This document shows positions 1-7,595 of a stretch of DNA of 64,000 nucleotides, in pieces (position 1 is the stretch's first letter; each line of letters starts with the position of its first letter). The stretch is taken from NCBI RefSeq assembly GCF_928381405.1, contig NZ_CAKMSB010000004.1, positions 62,001-126,000 of the forward strand. Direction: 5' to 3'. The notes below the pieces were generated by a model. That model worked only from the letters and a program-made list of their open reading frames with translations. It did not search any database and was not told where the DNA came from. The position numbers and the translations under genes are program-made. Source of the stretch: Rothia nasisuis. GTDB lineage: Bacteria > Actinomycetota > Actinomycetes > Actinomycetales > Micrococcaceae.

Positions 1-42
1 ATCCGCCCTGCCCAGGAATTGTGGGATGAGCTCGGGGTCTGA
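1..42 (+). CDS. C-terminal end of a RelB/Phd-type antitoxin (partial)
   Basis: The window opens inside a reading frame ending ...IRPAQELWDELGV and a TGA at 40-42. Two bases later a frame with RelE homology begins. A short hydrophobic/acidic antitoxin tail directly in front of a RelE toxin is the usual relBE layout, so this is most likely the antitoxin C-terminus. Only 13 codons are visible, so the family assignment rests on the neighbour. Confidence 0.5.
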   Translation: MRPAQELWDELGV

Positions 43-44
43 TT

Positions 45-307
45 GTGGTCTGGCAACTGGTGCTGGCAAAAGAGTTTGAATAATCGATGAGAAAGCTCGA
101 TCAGCCGGACATTCGTAGAATTAAGACTTACCTTGACCAGGTAGTTCAGCTAGATAATCCGAGGGCCCGGGGAAAGCGTTGACAGCTGACAAGGTTGGTT
201 TGTGGCGTTACCGTATAGGAAACTTTCGCGTACTCGTAAAATTTGAAGACCAGCAGATGCAGGTTATCGCTCTCGACGTTGGTCACCGCTCAGCAATTTA
301 CCGGTAG
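45..307 (+). pseudogene. RelE-family mRNA interferase toxin, broken by a stop and a frameshift
   Basis: Starting at a GTG (45), the translation reads VWQLVLAKEFE, then a TAA, then SMRKLDQPDIRRIK and YLDQVVQLDNPRARGK. Near 175-181 the frame must slip by one base to continue as ALTADKVGLWRYRIGNFR and end ...VGHRSAIYR with TAG at 305-307. Joined together this is a nearly full-length RelE/YafQ-like toxin of about 87 residues. Two independent lesions indicate real decay rather than one sequencing error. The antitoxin tail ends just upstream, so the module was a relBE pair whose toxin has been lost. Confidence 0.75.
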
Positions 308-336
308 CCCTCTGAGATCCTCTGGTGTTAACACAT

Positions 337-400
337 CACCCCGCCCTTTCTCTCTTCACCCTAGTGATTATCTCGGGGTGAAGAGAAAAAGGGCGGGGTG
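337..400. terminator. Long inverted repeat, probable bidirectional terminator
   Basis: The left arm (337-362) and right arm (375-400) are nearly perfect reverse complements: CACCCCGCCCTTT... against ...AAAGGGCGGGGTG. A 12-base loop separates them. It lies between the broken relE (plus) and the ABC ATPase gene (minus), i.e. between convergent 3' ends. Confidence 0.7.
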
Positions 401-449
401 AAGCAGGTGCAGTTGCGCCCAGGCCAGACCAGCCCTAACGCCGAGCGCC

Positions 450-1202
450 TTAGATCCGGTGGTAGTCCGTCATTTCGAAGATCTGCAAGAAGCGCTGGAT
501 GCGTTCGTTGTCGGAGGCGAAGAAGGCTTCGGGGGCACCGTTGTAGAGCACCTTGCCGCCGTCGAGGAAGACGATGCGGTCAGCAACCCGGCGGGCGAAA
601 GCCATGTTGTGGGTAACGACCACCAGGGAGCGTTTTTCGCGGGCCAGGTCGATGAGGACGCGAATGACCTCGGCTTCAAGCTCGGGATCGAGGGCGGAGG
701 TGGGCTCGTCAAAGAGCAGGTAGTCGGGGGCGACCGCCAGGGCGCGGGCAATGGCGACGCGCTGCTGCTGGCCGCCCGAAAGGTTATCGGGGTAGGCATC
801 CGCCTTATGCCCCAGCCCCACCTTTTCTAGGAGTTCGCGCGCGAGCTGGGCGGCGGCGTCCTTACCCATCTTGCCGCCCAGCACCGGGGCCAGGGCCACG
901 TTCTGCTCAGCGGTGTAGTGGGGGAAGAGGTTGAAGTTCTGGAAGACCATGGCCGAGTGCTTGCGGATGGTGCGTACCTGCTCGTCGGTGAGCCCGGCGG
1001 CGAAGTCCACCGAGTCACCCTCGATGGTCAGGACGCCGGACTCGGGGGTCTCGAGCAGGTTGAGGCAGCGCAGCAGGGTGGATTTGCCTGAGCCGGAGGG
1101 CCCCAGAATCACGGTGGTCTCGCCGTTGTCGAGGTCCAGGGAGACATCGCGCAAAATGGTGTTCTCGCCGAAGCTTTTGGTTAGATTCTGAAGGCTAAGC
1201 AT
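450..1202 (-). CDS. Polar amino-acid ABC transporter, ATP-binding protein
   Basis: This 250-residue ATPase energises the importer encoded with it. It carries a Walker A (GPSGSGKST), the signature LSGGQQQRVAIARAL, a Walker B ending LLFDEPTSALD and an H-loop VVTHNM, in the order of the GlnQ/HisP family. I place the start at the ATG at 1202 (MLSLQNLTKSFGE), because family members begin there. A longer frame to 1253 exists but would run 59 bases into the permease gene. With this start the gene overlaps the upstream permease stop by 8 bases, implying translational coupling. The preceding permease, binding protein and metB-like gene suggest a sulfur amino acid substrate; that is inference. Confidence 0.9.
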   Translation of the reverse strand: MLSLQNLTKSFGENTILRDVSLDLDNGETTVILGPSGSGKSTLLRCLNLLETPESGVLTIEGDSVDFAAGLTDEQVRTIRKHSAMVFQNFNLFPHYTAEQNVALAPVLGGKMGKDAAAQLARELLEKVGLGHKADAYPDNLSGGQQQRVAIARALAVAPDYLLFDEPTSALDPELEAEVIRVLIDLAREKRSLVVVTHNMAFARRVADRIVFLDGGKVLYNGAPEAFFASDNERIQRFLQIFEMTDYHRI

Positions 1203-1872
1203 GGGCGCTCCTGAGGTAGCGGCTGGTGCGGTTTTCGAGCGCACGCTGGGCAATGGAGAGAAGGGTGAAGATAACCAGATAGATCAGGGCGACCTCCAGG
1301 TACATGGCCAGAGGCTCGAAGGTGCGGGCGGCAACCTGCTTGCCGGCCTGAAAGAGGTCGACCATAGAGATGACCGAGACCAGGGAGGTGCCTTTGACCA
1401 GGTCAATCAGGTCGTTGCCCAGCGGGGGCAGGGCGATGCGGGTGGCCTGCGGAATGACGACGTGGCGCAGGGTCTGCCCCCGAGTGAAGTTGAGGGTGCG
1501 GGCGGCCTCAAACTGGCCGCGCGGTATCGAGGCGTAGGCTGAGCGGAAGGTCTCGGCCACATAAGCGCCGGTATTCAGGCTCAGCGCGATAATGGCGGCA
1601 GGCCAGGTATCGAGGGTGACGCCCACCCGGGGCAGCCCGTAAAAGACCAAGAAGAGCTGCACCAGAAGCGGGGTGCCGCGAAAGAACCACACAAAGGCTG
1701 TGGCCAGCCAGTTGAGCGGGTTGAACCGACTCAGGGTGCGGGCGGCGGTGGCCAGCAACCCCAGCACCAGCGCCAGGGCGAAGGCGATAAGGGTCAGCGG
1801 GATGGTCACCTGCACGGTGGCCAGCAGCAGTGAGGGCAATGATTGCCCCCAGAGTTCTAGGTAGCGGTCCAT
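1195..1872 (-). CDS. Polar amino-acid ABC transporter, permease
   Basis: The 225-residue membrane protein belongs to the His/Glu/Gln/Arg permease family. It starts MDRYLELWGQSLPSLL and has several hydrophobic segments. The typical GTPLLVQLFLVFYGLP stretch lies near residue 65-80, and the EAA-type coupling loop (EAARTLNFTRGQTLRHVVIPQA) lies near residue 120-145. It sits between the binding-protein gene (146 bases upstream, a GC-rich gap) and the ATPase gene, which overlaps its stop. It probably forms a homodimeric channel with that ATPase. Confidence 0.88.
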   Translation of the reverse strand: MDRYLELWGQSLPSLLLATVQVTIPLTLIAFALALVLGLLATAARTLSRFNPLNWLATAFVWFFRGTPLLVQLFLVFYGLPRVGVTLDTWPAAIIALSLNTGAYVAETFRSAYASIPRGQFEAARTLNFTRGQTLRHVVIPQATRIALPPLGNDLIDLVKGTSLVSVISMVDLFQAGKQVAARTFEPLAMYLEVALIYLVIFTLLSIAQRALENRTSRYLRSAHA

Positions 1873-2018
1873 GATAATTTACGGGTTGCTTTCAGGGATG
1901 AAGTGAGCGGGTGCGCACTCGCGAGCACTTATGAGCGAACGGAATCAGCCGAGCGGAGCGAGGCTAGGCCGAGGCCCAGCTATGCGGGCCCGGGTCGGTG
2001 GCGGCTAGCTGGTACCGG

Positions 2019-2840
2019 CTAGGCCTGGGGGCTCAGGTCGATGCCAACGTACTTTTCGTAGATGGCCTTGAAGTCGCCGTTCTCCAGGTGCTTGGCAATG
2101 GAGTCGTTGATGGCGGTCTGCAGGGTGGTGGCGCCCTTGGGCATCAGAATAGCTGACTCCGAGGCGTCACCGAGCACACCGTCGAGCAGGCGGATGGGGG
2201 CGTCCGGGTGCTGCTCGGTGTAGTAGGCAAAGGTGACGGCGTCGTTACCGCAGGCGTCCACGCGGCCGGTGAGGACCTGCTCAATGGCTTCGTCGAAGCC
2301 GGTGACGATGGTCATCTGGGCACCAGCTTCTTCCAGCAGGGTGCGGAAGTTGGAGGTCTCTGATGAGGCTGCGGTGGCGCCGCCATTGAGGTCTTCGATG
2401 GTTTGCAGCTCAGAGTCCTGCAAGACGGCGACCTTACCCTCTGAGGCGACGTAGGGGTTGGAGAAGTCGTACTTCTGCTTACGCTCTTCGGTGGGTGAGA
2501 CGTTGTTGATGACGATGTCGTAGCGGTCTGCGTCTACACCGGCGATCAGGGAGTCCCAGGGGGTTTCGGTGTATTCGGCGGTCACACCCAGGTCGGCAGC
2601 GATCAGGTCTCCGATTTCCTTTTCCATGCCAACGAGTTCGCCGGCTTCGTTGTGGTAGTTCCAGGGGGCGAAGGTGCCTTCGAAGCCGATGCGGATCTTA
2701 CCGGCGTCCTTAATGGCCTGCAGCTTATCGGCTGCTGAATTTGAGCTGCCGGTGTCAGATGAGCCGCAGGCGGCCAGTACCAGGGCGAGGGCTGAGACGC
2801 CAGCGGCTGAGAGGGCGGTACGGCGGGTGATGTTCTGCAT
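2019..2840 (-). CDS. Amino-acid ABC transporter substrate-binding lipoprotein
   Basis: The 273-residue protein begins MQNITRRTALSAAG and continues to a lipobox LAAC at about residue 22-25. This gives a twin-arginine-like lipoprotein signal, so it should be tethered to the outer face of the membrane. The mature part has the SBP_bac_3 pattern: IRIGFEGTFAPWNYHNEAGELVG near the start, a GVDADRYDIVINN segment, and a second lobe with VLTGRVDACGNDAVTFAY. The gene starts 29 bases after the metB-like gene ends. Cystine or methionine is a plausible ligand from context only. Confidence 0.88.
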   Translation of the reverse strand: MQNITRRTALSAAGVSALALVLAACGSSDTGSSNSAADKLQAIKDAGKIRIGFEGTFAPWNYHNEAGELVGMEKEIGDLIAADLGVTAEYTETPWDSLIAGVDADRYDIVINNVSPTEERKQKYDFSNPYVASEGKVAVLQDSELQTIEDLNGGATAASSETSNFRTLLEEAGAQMTIVTGFDEAIEQVLTGRVDACGNDAVTFAYYTEQHPDAPIRLLDGVLGDASESAILMPKGATTLQTAINDSIAKHLENGDFKAIYEKYVGIDLSPQA

Positions 2841-2869
2841 GGGTGTTCCTTTCGGCAGGGAGGGTGTTG

Positions 2870-4012
2870 TTAGTTTGAGGCGGCGTCGAGGGCGCCGATG
2901 ATGTCTGCGCGCAGGTCTTCTGCCTCTTCGATACCGACGGCGACGCGTACCAGGCGGGTGGTGAGGCCAGCGTCGTCACGGTCTTCTGGGGAGTAGGCAC
3001 CCTGGGTCATGGTGGTGGGCAGGCAGACCAGGGACTCAATGCCGCCCAGGGAGACGGCGAAGGTGAAGACCTTGAGGGAGTCAAGGAAGGCCTTGATGTC
3101 GTAGCCTTCTTTGACGGTGAAGGAGAAGAGGGCACCCTTGCCGGTGGCCTGTTCGGCCTGAATCTTTGCTTCTTGGGCGCTGTAGGAGCCGGGGAAGTAG
3201 ACGGTCTCAACGGCGGGGTGGGCGGCGACAGCCTCGATGATGGCTTGGGCGTTGGCCTGCTGGCGTTCCATGCGCAGGGCCAGGGTCTTGACGTTCTGTA
3301 GCAGGCGGTAGGAGTCGATGGGTGAGAGCACGCCGCCGGAGATTAGCTGGGCCTTGAAGAGCTTGTCGGCCAGATCTGCGCTGTTGGTGGTGGCGACGCC
3401 CGCGAGCAGGTCGCCGTGACCGGCCAGGTACTTGGTGGCTGACTGAACCACAATGTCTGCGCCCAGTTCTAGGGGCTTTTGCAGGTAGGGGGTCATGACG
3501 GTGTTATCGACGACCAGCAGGGCCCCGTGGCGGTGGGCCAGCTCGGCGACCTTCTTGATGTCGGTGACGCGCAGGGTGGGGTTGGAGGGGGTCTCAATGA
3601 AGACCATGCCCACGTTTTTACCCTCGAAGTGGGCGTCGGAGAGGGTGGTGAGGTCGTAGACCAGTTCGTGTGCGACTCCGCGCTTGGGCAGTTCGATGGT
3701 GGCGAAGCGGTAGTTGCCGCCGTAGACGGGCATGCCCATGAGTAGGGTCTGGCCGTGTTCCAGGATTCCCATGGCAGCGGCGGTGGCTGCCATGCCGGAG
3801 CCGTAGAGGAAGGCGTGCTCGGCGCCCTCGATGGCGGCGAGGGTGGTTTCTGCCTTGGAGCGGGTGGGGTTGCCGCCGCGCTGGTATTCGAAGGGGCCTT
3901 CGGTGCCGTCGGTGGGCTGGCCGAAGGTGGAGGCGGTGTAAATCGGAGGCACGACGGCCTGCTCTTCATTAGAGTGCACGGCGTGAATGGCGCGGGTGGT
4001 AAAGCCTACCAT
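2870..4012 (-). CDS. Cys/Met metabolism PLP enzyme (cystathionine gamma-synthase / gamma-lyase family)
   Basis: This 380-residue fold-type I PLP enzyme has the family hallmarks. The N-terminus MVGFTTRAIHAVHSNEEQ is followed by the substrate-loop EYQRGGNPTR and YGSGMAA, an ETPSNPT motif, and SATKYLAGHGDLLAG, in which the lysine after SAT binds PLP. It could make cystathionine from an activated homoserine or cleave cystathionine/methionine; sequence alone does not separate MetB from gamma-lyases. It is first in an operon with an amino-acid ABC importer, which points to sulfur amino acid salvage. AAAGGAAAA lies 5-6 bases before the ATG. Confidence 0.88.
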   Translation of the reverse strand: MVGFTTRAIHAVHSNEEQAVVPPIYTASTFGQPTDGTEGPFEYQRGGNPTRSKAETTLAAIEGAEHAFLYGSGMAATAAAMGILEHGQTLLMGMPVYGGNYRFATIELPKRGVAHELVYDLTTLSDAHFEGKNVGMVFIETPSNPTLRVTDIKKVAELAHRHGALLVVDNTVMTPYLQKPLELGADIVVQSATKYLAGHGDLLAGVATTNSADLADKLFKAQLISGGVLSPIDSYRLLQNVKTLALRMERQQANAQAIIEAVAAHPAVETVYFPGSYSAQEAKIQAEQATGKGALFSFTVKEGYDIKAFLDSLKVFTFAVSLGGIESLVCLPTTMTQGAYSPEDRDDAGLTTRLVRVAVGIEEAEDLRADIIGALDAASN

Positions 4013-4180
4013 GGTGTTTTCCTTTCGACTGCGCGGAGACGTATCGATACAGCCTATACCGGTGGCGCACGCAGCAGAGAATTAATGTTACGCCTTTATG
4101 ACGGCACCTGGGGCAGACCAGGTCTTGCGGCCAGGGGCACGCTCGTCGCCGCTCACGGGCGTCCTTGTACCGGGTACGAG

Positions 4181-4216
4181 CAAGCCCCGCACCTGGTGGC
4201 CAGGTTGCGGGGCTTG
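4181..4216 (-). terminator. Hairpin terminator downstream of the NlpC/P60 gene
   Basis: CAAGCCCCGCACCTGG and CAGGTTGCGGGGCTTG flank a 4-base loop, giving a strong GC stem 28 bases after the stop of the minus-strand peptidase gene. No long T-run follows on the minus strand, so efficiency is uncertain. Confidence 0.55.
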
Positions 4217-4243
4217 TTTCACGCGATGACGCTCAAGGCGGCT

Positions 4244-5068
4244 TTAGCTGTTGTAGCCAGCGGGTGATACGAAGATCGGTGCTGACGCGGTGGGCAGGTT
4301 GACCGAGAACACGCTGGTGCCCATGCCGTTCCAGCCGCCGTGTACGGCCTGGCCGTTACCGATGTAAACAGCGATGTGCTGCTGACCGAAGCCGTTGGAC
4401 TGGTAGAGAACCAGGTCGCCGGGCTGGGGGTTGGAGGTGACGGTACCCAGTGACATGTAGTCCATGGGCCAGCCGTGGAAGTTGATGCCTACGGCGCTCA
4501 GAGAGTTGGTTGCCAGCATGGTGCAGTCGGTCTGGGCGTTGATGGAGGCAGCGGCTTGAGCGGCAGCTACCACGGCGTCGCGCTTAGCCTGGTTGCCAAC
4601 GGCTGACAGGGTGGGCTCCGGAGCTACGGGCTCGGTGGCGGCCACTTCAACAATCTGAACTGCCTCTGACTGTACGGTGACTTCGGTTTCAGAAGCGGGA
4701 GCTACGAGGGGGGCCTCTTCTACGGGGGCCGCAGCGAAGGTCTCTTCGACCGGGGCTTCGACGACCACTTCTTCGACCGGGGCCTCAACGGCTACTTCTT
4801 CAACCGGGGTTTCTTCGACGATGGGGGCTTCTTCGATGACGGGGGTTTCTTCAACAGGCTTTTCAGGAGCCACCACGTAGGCGGGAACGCCCCAGATGCC
4901 GACCTTGCCTTCACCGGCAAGAGCAAAGGACTGGAGCACGGGCTCTGAAACGGCTGCACCGTTGTCTACGGTGGTCTGCGGGGCTTCATTTACTGTTGCG
5001 TTGGCTGCTGCGAGTGCAGCGCCGGAGAGAATGACACCTACCGCACCTACTGAGAGTGAACGACGCAA
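4244..5068 (-). CDS. Secreted NlpC/P60-family cell-wall peptidase
   Basis: I place the start at a TTG (5068) because GAAAGG sits 7 bases upstream and the protein then begins LRRSLSVGAVG, a classical signal peptide ending near AALAAAN. A longer frame reaching 5314 would add a 70-plus-residue non-signal N-terminus. The 274-residue product has three parts. After the signal comes a short linker. A low-complexity stretch of repeated VEETP/APVEE units spans about residues 65-140. A C-terminal NlpC/P60 domain has the catalytic Cys in TDCTMLATNSL, PQPGDLVLYQ and the catalytic His in QQHIAVYIGNG. It should cut peptidoglycan peptides outside the cell. Confidence 0.82.
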   Translation of the reverse strand: MRRSLSVGAVGVILSGAALAAANATVNEAPQTTVDNGAAVSEPVLQSFALAGEGKVGIWGVPAYVVAPEKPVEETPVIEEAPIVEETPVEEVAVEAPVEEVVVEAPVEETFAAAPVEEAPLVAPASETEVTVQSEAVQIVEVAATEPVAPEPTLSAVGNQAKRDAVVAAAQAAASINAQTDCTMLATNSLSAVGINFHGWPMDYMSLGTVTSNPQPGDLVLYQSNGFGQQHIAVYIGNGQAVHGGWNGMGTSVFSVNLPTASAPIFVSPAGYNS

Positions 5069-5192
5069 TGTTGTACCTTTCGTCTCTTCGTGAGATTTCG
5101 CAGCCGGGTTGCTGCTACTGCTGGGGGCCGTGTACGTGGGGTGTGGGCTCCCAGGCTTCGCTGGAGAAGCTGATTGGACTTTGAATAGCCTA

Positions 5193-5210
5193 TAACGATT
5201 TGGTAACGAT
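5193..5210. promoter_or_regulatory. Direct repeat resembling an MtrA response-regulator box
   Basis: TAACGATTTGG followed by TAACGAT gives two TAACG half-sites 11 bp apart, upstream of the secreted NlpC/P60 gene. OmpR-family regulators bind direct repeats with one helical turn spacing. Actinobacterial MtrA binds GTAAC-type half-sites and controls cell-wall peptidase genes. The assignment is by motif and context only. Confidence 0.4.
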
Positions 5211-5438
5211 GTATACCGAATCATCACAAAAAGTTGGTTTTTACGAACTGTGCCGCACCTCAAGGTACCCCCTGAGAACCCTGTGAAAGTACTGTTATTA
5301 CTGGTCAAAACCATATTTTAACCGGTGATTCACCAGCGAGTGAGGGGCGAAATATTTATCACACACCCTCGCGAAGGTCACGATTTGATTGAGATTTGAG
5401 TGATGCAGGCAACAGTTTAGGTGGGTGCTGCCCGCACT

Positions 5439-5502
5439 GCCCCGCCCTTCTGCGCTAAAGCCACCGACCTGGTGATGGGTGTTCGCCGCAGAAGGGCGGG
5501 GC
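5439..5502 (-). terminator. Inverted repeat terminator after the pirin gene
   Basis: GCCCCGCCCTTCTGCG (5439-5454) pairs with CGCAGAAGGGCGGGGC (5487-5502), a perfect 16-bp stem. It lies immediately downstream of the minus-strand pirin gene, which stops at 5526. Confidence 0.7.
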
Positions 5503-5525
5503 TGCGCCAAAAGGGCAGACTGCTG

Positions 5526-6701
5526 CTAGTCGCCGCGCTGCTTTAGGCGCGCGTTGGGCAGATCGGGCGCGGGGATGACCGAGGTGCGCGGGGGCTCCTC
5601 ATACTCACCGGGCAAAAGCACCACCCCACCAAAGCGGGGTGGGGCGGGGGCGGCATCCCGCTGCTCGCCCTCGGGTCTGCTACCTGCCCCGCTCTCAGGT
5701 TCACCCTGTGCCAGCGCCCCGCCGGTCACAATGCCGGTGCCGCTGGCACCTGCGGGCGCGGTGACGGCCTCAAAGGCCTCGGCCTGGGCGTTCCAGGCGG
5801 CGCGAGCCTCTACAACGTCTTCGTGAGAGCGGCCGATGAAGTTCCACCACATGGTGATTTTTTCGCCGAAGGGGGCTCCACCCAGCAGGATCAGGCGGGT
5901 AGCACCGATGGTCTCGATGGTGAGTTCTTCTGTGCCGGGTTCGATGTAGAGCATTTCATCGGCGGCCACGCGCTGGCCCTTAATAAGGAGGGCTCCGGTA
6001 TCGACCACAAACCCGTGCTCGAACTCGGGGTTGAGGGCCAGGGTGAGGGTGCGGCGCGGGGCGTCGTCTGCCGGGTTCTTGTCTGCCCGAGGGTCTGAGC
6101 CGGGAGCGCCCACTAGGATTTCTGCGCCCAGCAGGGGTGAGAAGGTGGTGACGGGGGACGAACCTGCCTTGGTTTCCCCATCGACGGTGACGCCCAGCTC
6201 CCCCAGGAAGACGCGGGCCTGCACTGTAGCCGGGGCGGACGCGTCCTGCCCGCTCCCCTGCTCATTCCCTTGCCTGCCGAAGGTGAGGGCTTTGGGCATG
6301 AAGTTTTCGAAGGCGGGGGTGGTGTTCATGTCTGTGTGGGGCAGGGCGATCCAGAGCTGGATGCCGTGCAGGACGCTGGTGGCCGGGGTGGAGTATTCGG
6401 AGTGGTTGATGCCGTAGCCGGCGGTCATGAGGTTGAGTTCGCCGGGGCGGACGTCGGCGACGGTGCCGAGGGAGTCTCGGTGTTCGATGGTGCCGGTGAA
6501 GATCCAGCTGGCGGTTTGCAGGCCGGTGTGGGGGTGCGGGGCGACGCGCATACCGCCGGTGAGGGCGACGTCGTCGGGGCCGTAGTGGTCGATGAAGCAC
6601 CAGGCGCCGACCATGCGGCGGTCGCGGGAGGGCAGTAGACGGCGGACGGTCATGGCGCGTAACCCACCCAGGGGCACGGGGCGAGGCTCAATGAGTTTCA
6701 T
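5526..6701 (-). CDS. Pirin family protein
   Basis: This 391-residue bicupin is longer than the usual 230-320 residue pirins because of a roughly 90-residue low-complexity tail rich in G, E and P. The N-terminal cupin shows the metal-site signature: GAWCFIDHYGPDDV, then HPHTGLQTASWIF with two histidines, HRDS, and ELNLMTAGYGINHSE with the last His/Glu ligands. It ends in a run of prolines and charged residues. Pirins are iron-binding cupins, some with quercetinase or regulatory roles; no specific role is visible here. It appears to be monocistronic. Confidence 0.85.
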   Translation of the reverse strand: MKLIEPRPVPLGGLRAMTVRRLLPSRDRRMVGAWCFIDHYGPDDVALTGGMRVAPHPHTGLQTASWIFTGTIEHRDSLGTVADVRPGELNLMTAGYGINHSEYSTPATSVLHGIQLWIALPHTDMNTTPAFENFMPKALTFGRQGNEQGSGQDASAPATVQARVFLGELGVTVDGETKAGSSPVTTFSPLLGAEILVGAPGSDPRADKNPADDAPRRTLTLALNPEFEHGFVVDTGALLIKGQRVAADEMLYIEPGTEELTIETIGATRLILLGGAPFGEKITMWWNFIGRSHEDVVEARAAWNAQAEAFEAVTAPAGASGTGIVTGGALAQGEPESGAGSRPEGEQRDAAPAPPRFGGVVLLPGEYEEPPRTSVIPAPDLPNARLKQRGD

Positions 6702-6794
6702 AGGTTTAGTCTATCTGAGACGGACGGGAATACTTTACTTGTGAAATATTTTTGAGGGGTGTCACGCTCTGAGGGAGCTATCGGTAAACCCGAA

Positions 6795-6845
6795 AATGAA
6801 AACTCCACCGGCAAACCAGTGGAGCATGCAGGTGGAGTTTTCATT
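6795..6845 (-). terminator. Terminator of the left cas operon
   Basis: AATGAAAACTCCACC (6795-6809) and GGTGGAGTTTTCATT (6831-6845) form a perfect 15-bp stem 43 bases after the cas5e stop. The loop contains a further CCAGTGGAG-type mini-hairpin. Confidence 0.7.
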
Positions 6846-6887
6846 CATACCAGGGCAGGATCCAGACATGCTCCGGCCAGGAAAGAG

Positions 6888-7595
6888 CTACGCCAGCACA
6901 GTTTTGCGACGTTTTAGCTGGGAACCGACGTCCTGGAGCCAGGCTTCACGGTGAGCGACTGTCGAGACCTCTGTTGTGTAAGGAGCCATCAACTGATTCT
7001 GCACAAACTCGTGGATAGTTACTCTTGCTTTTTCTTGGCCTCTCTTTGAAGCAATTGCAGGAAGCTGATAGAGCAATTCTGAGTTACCCACGCCCAGATA
7101 GAAGGGAAAAACAGCCGGGAAGGCTTTACGGCCCAGATAGGTAGAAAAGCGCGGGCTCCGCAGAGCCTGATCGATTTCTTCAGTGCGCCCTTCAGCAGTG
7201 ATTCTAACGATGAACTCGGTATCGGCTAGGTAGGTTCGATTCACGATAGATGTAACCCCGTTATCACCAGGGGTAAATACCGGCTTTTTCACACTGGTGG
7301 CACTTGCCCCTTGCATCTGCAATATGCGGCGACGAAATTTTTCCTCACCCGTACGCGGGTTGATGGTATGAAAATCGTCCACGATAGTAGAAAGGCGATC
7401 TTGCCTCACTGTGAACTGAATGTTCTCAAGCCATTCAGGGACTTCATCACGCTTGTACCCCATAGCTCCCGCAAGAAGACCTCGTAGACTGCGCGGGGAC
7501 GGGACCTCTTCAGTGCGGACGATGTTACCTGTTACCGCGGCTCCTGCCCAAGACTGCAGGGGCCCAGCAAGCCGGATATAGATGGAGTCACTCAT
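6888..7595 (-). CDS. cas5e: CRISPR type I-E Cascade subunit Cas5e
   Basis: This 235-residue Cas5 caps the 5' handle of crRNA in Cascade. It begins MSDSIYIRLAGPLQSWAG, the standard Cas5e opening, and contains SPRSLRGLLAGAMGYKRDE, an E. coli CasD-like element. The ATG at 7595 overlaps the cas7e stop as ATGA, so I prefer it to the in-frame codon four residues earlier. It is the last gene of the left operon; a strong terminator follows. In the common I-E layout cas6e would come next, but here cas6e lies across the divergent promoter. Confidence 0.92.
   Translation of the reverse strand: MSDSIYIRLAGPLQSWAGAAVTGNIVRTEEVPSPRSLRGLLAGAMGYKRDEVPEWLENIQFTVRQDRLSTIVDDFHTINPRTGEEKFRRRILQMQGASATSVKKPVFTPGDNGVTSIVNRTYLADTEFIVRITAEGRTEEIDQALRSPRFSTYLGRKAFPAVFPFYLGVGNSELLYQLPAIASKRGQEKARVTIHEFVQNQLMAPYTTEVSTVAHREAWLQDVGSQLKRRKTVLA

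Noticed and set aside
5069-5320. Cyclic di-AMP (ydaO) riboswitch ahead of the NlpC/P60 gene
   Set aside because: Such riboswitches precede this gene class in actinobacteria, but I could not find the conserved core in the leader.
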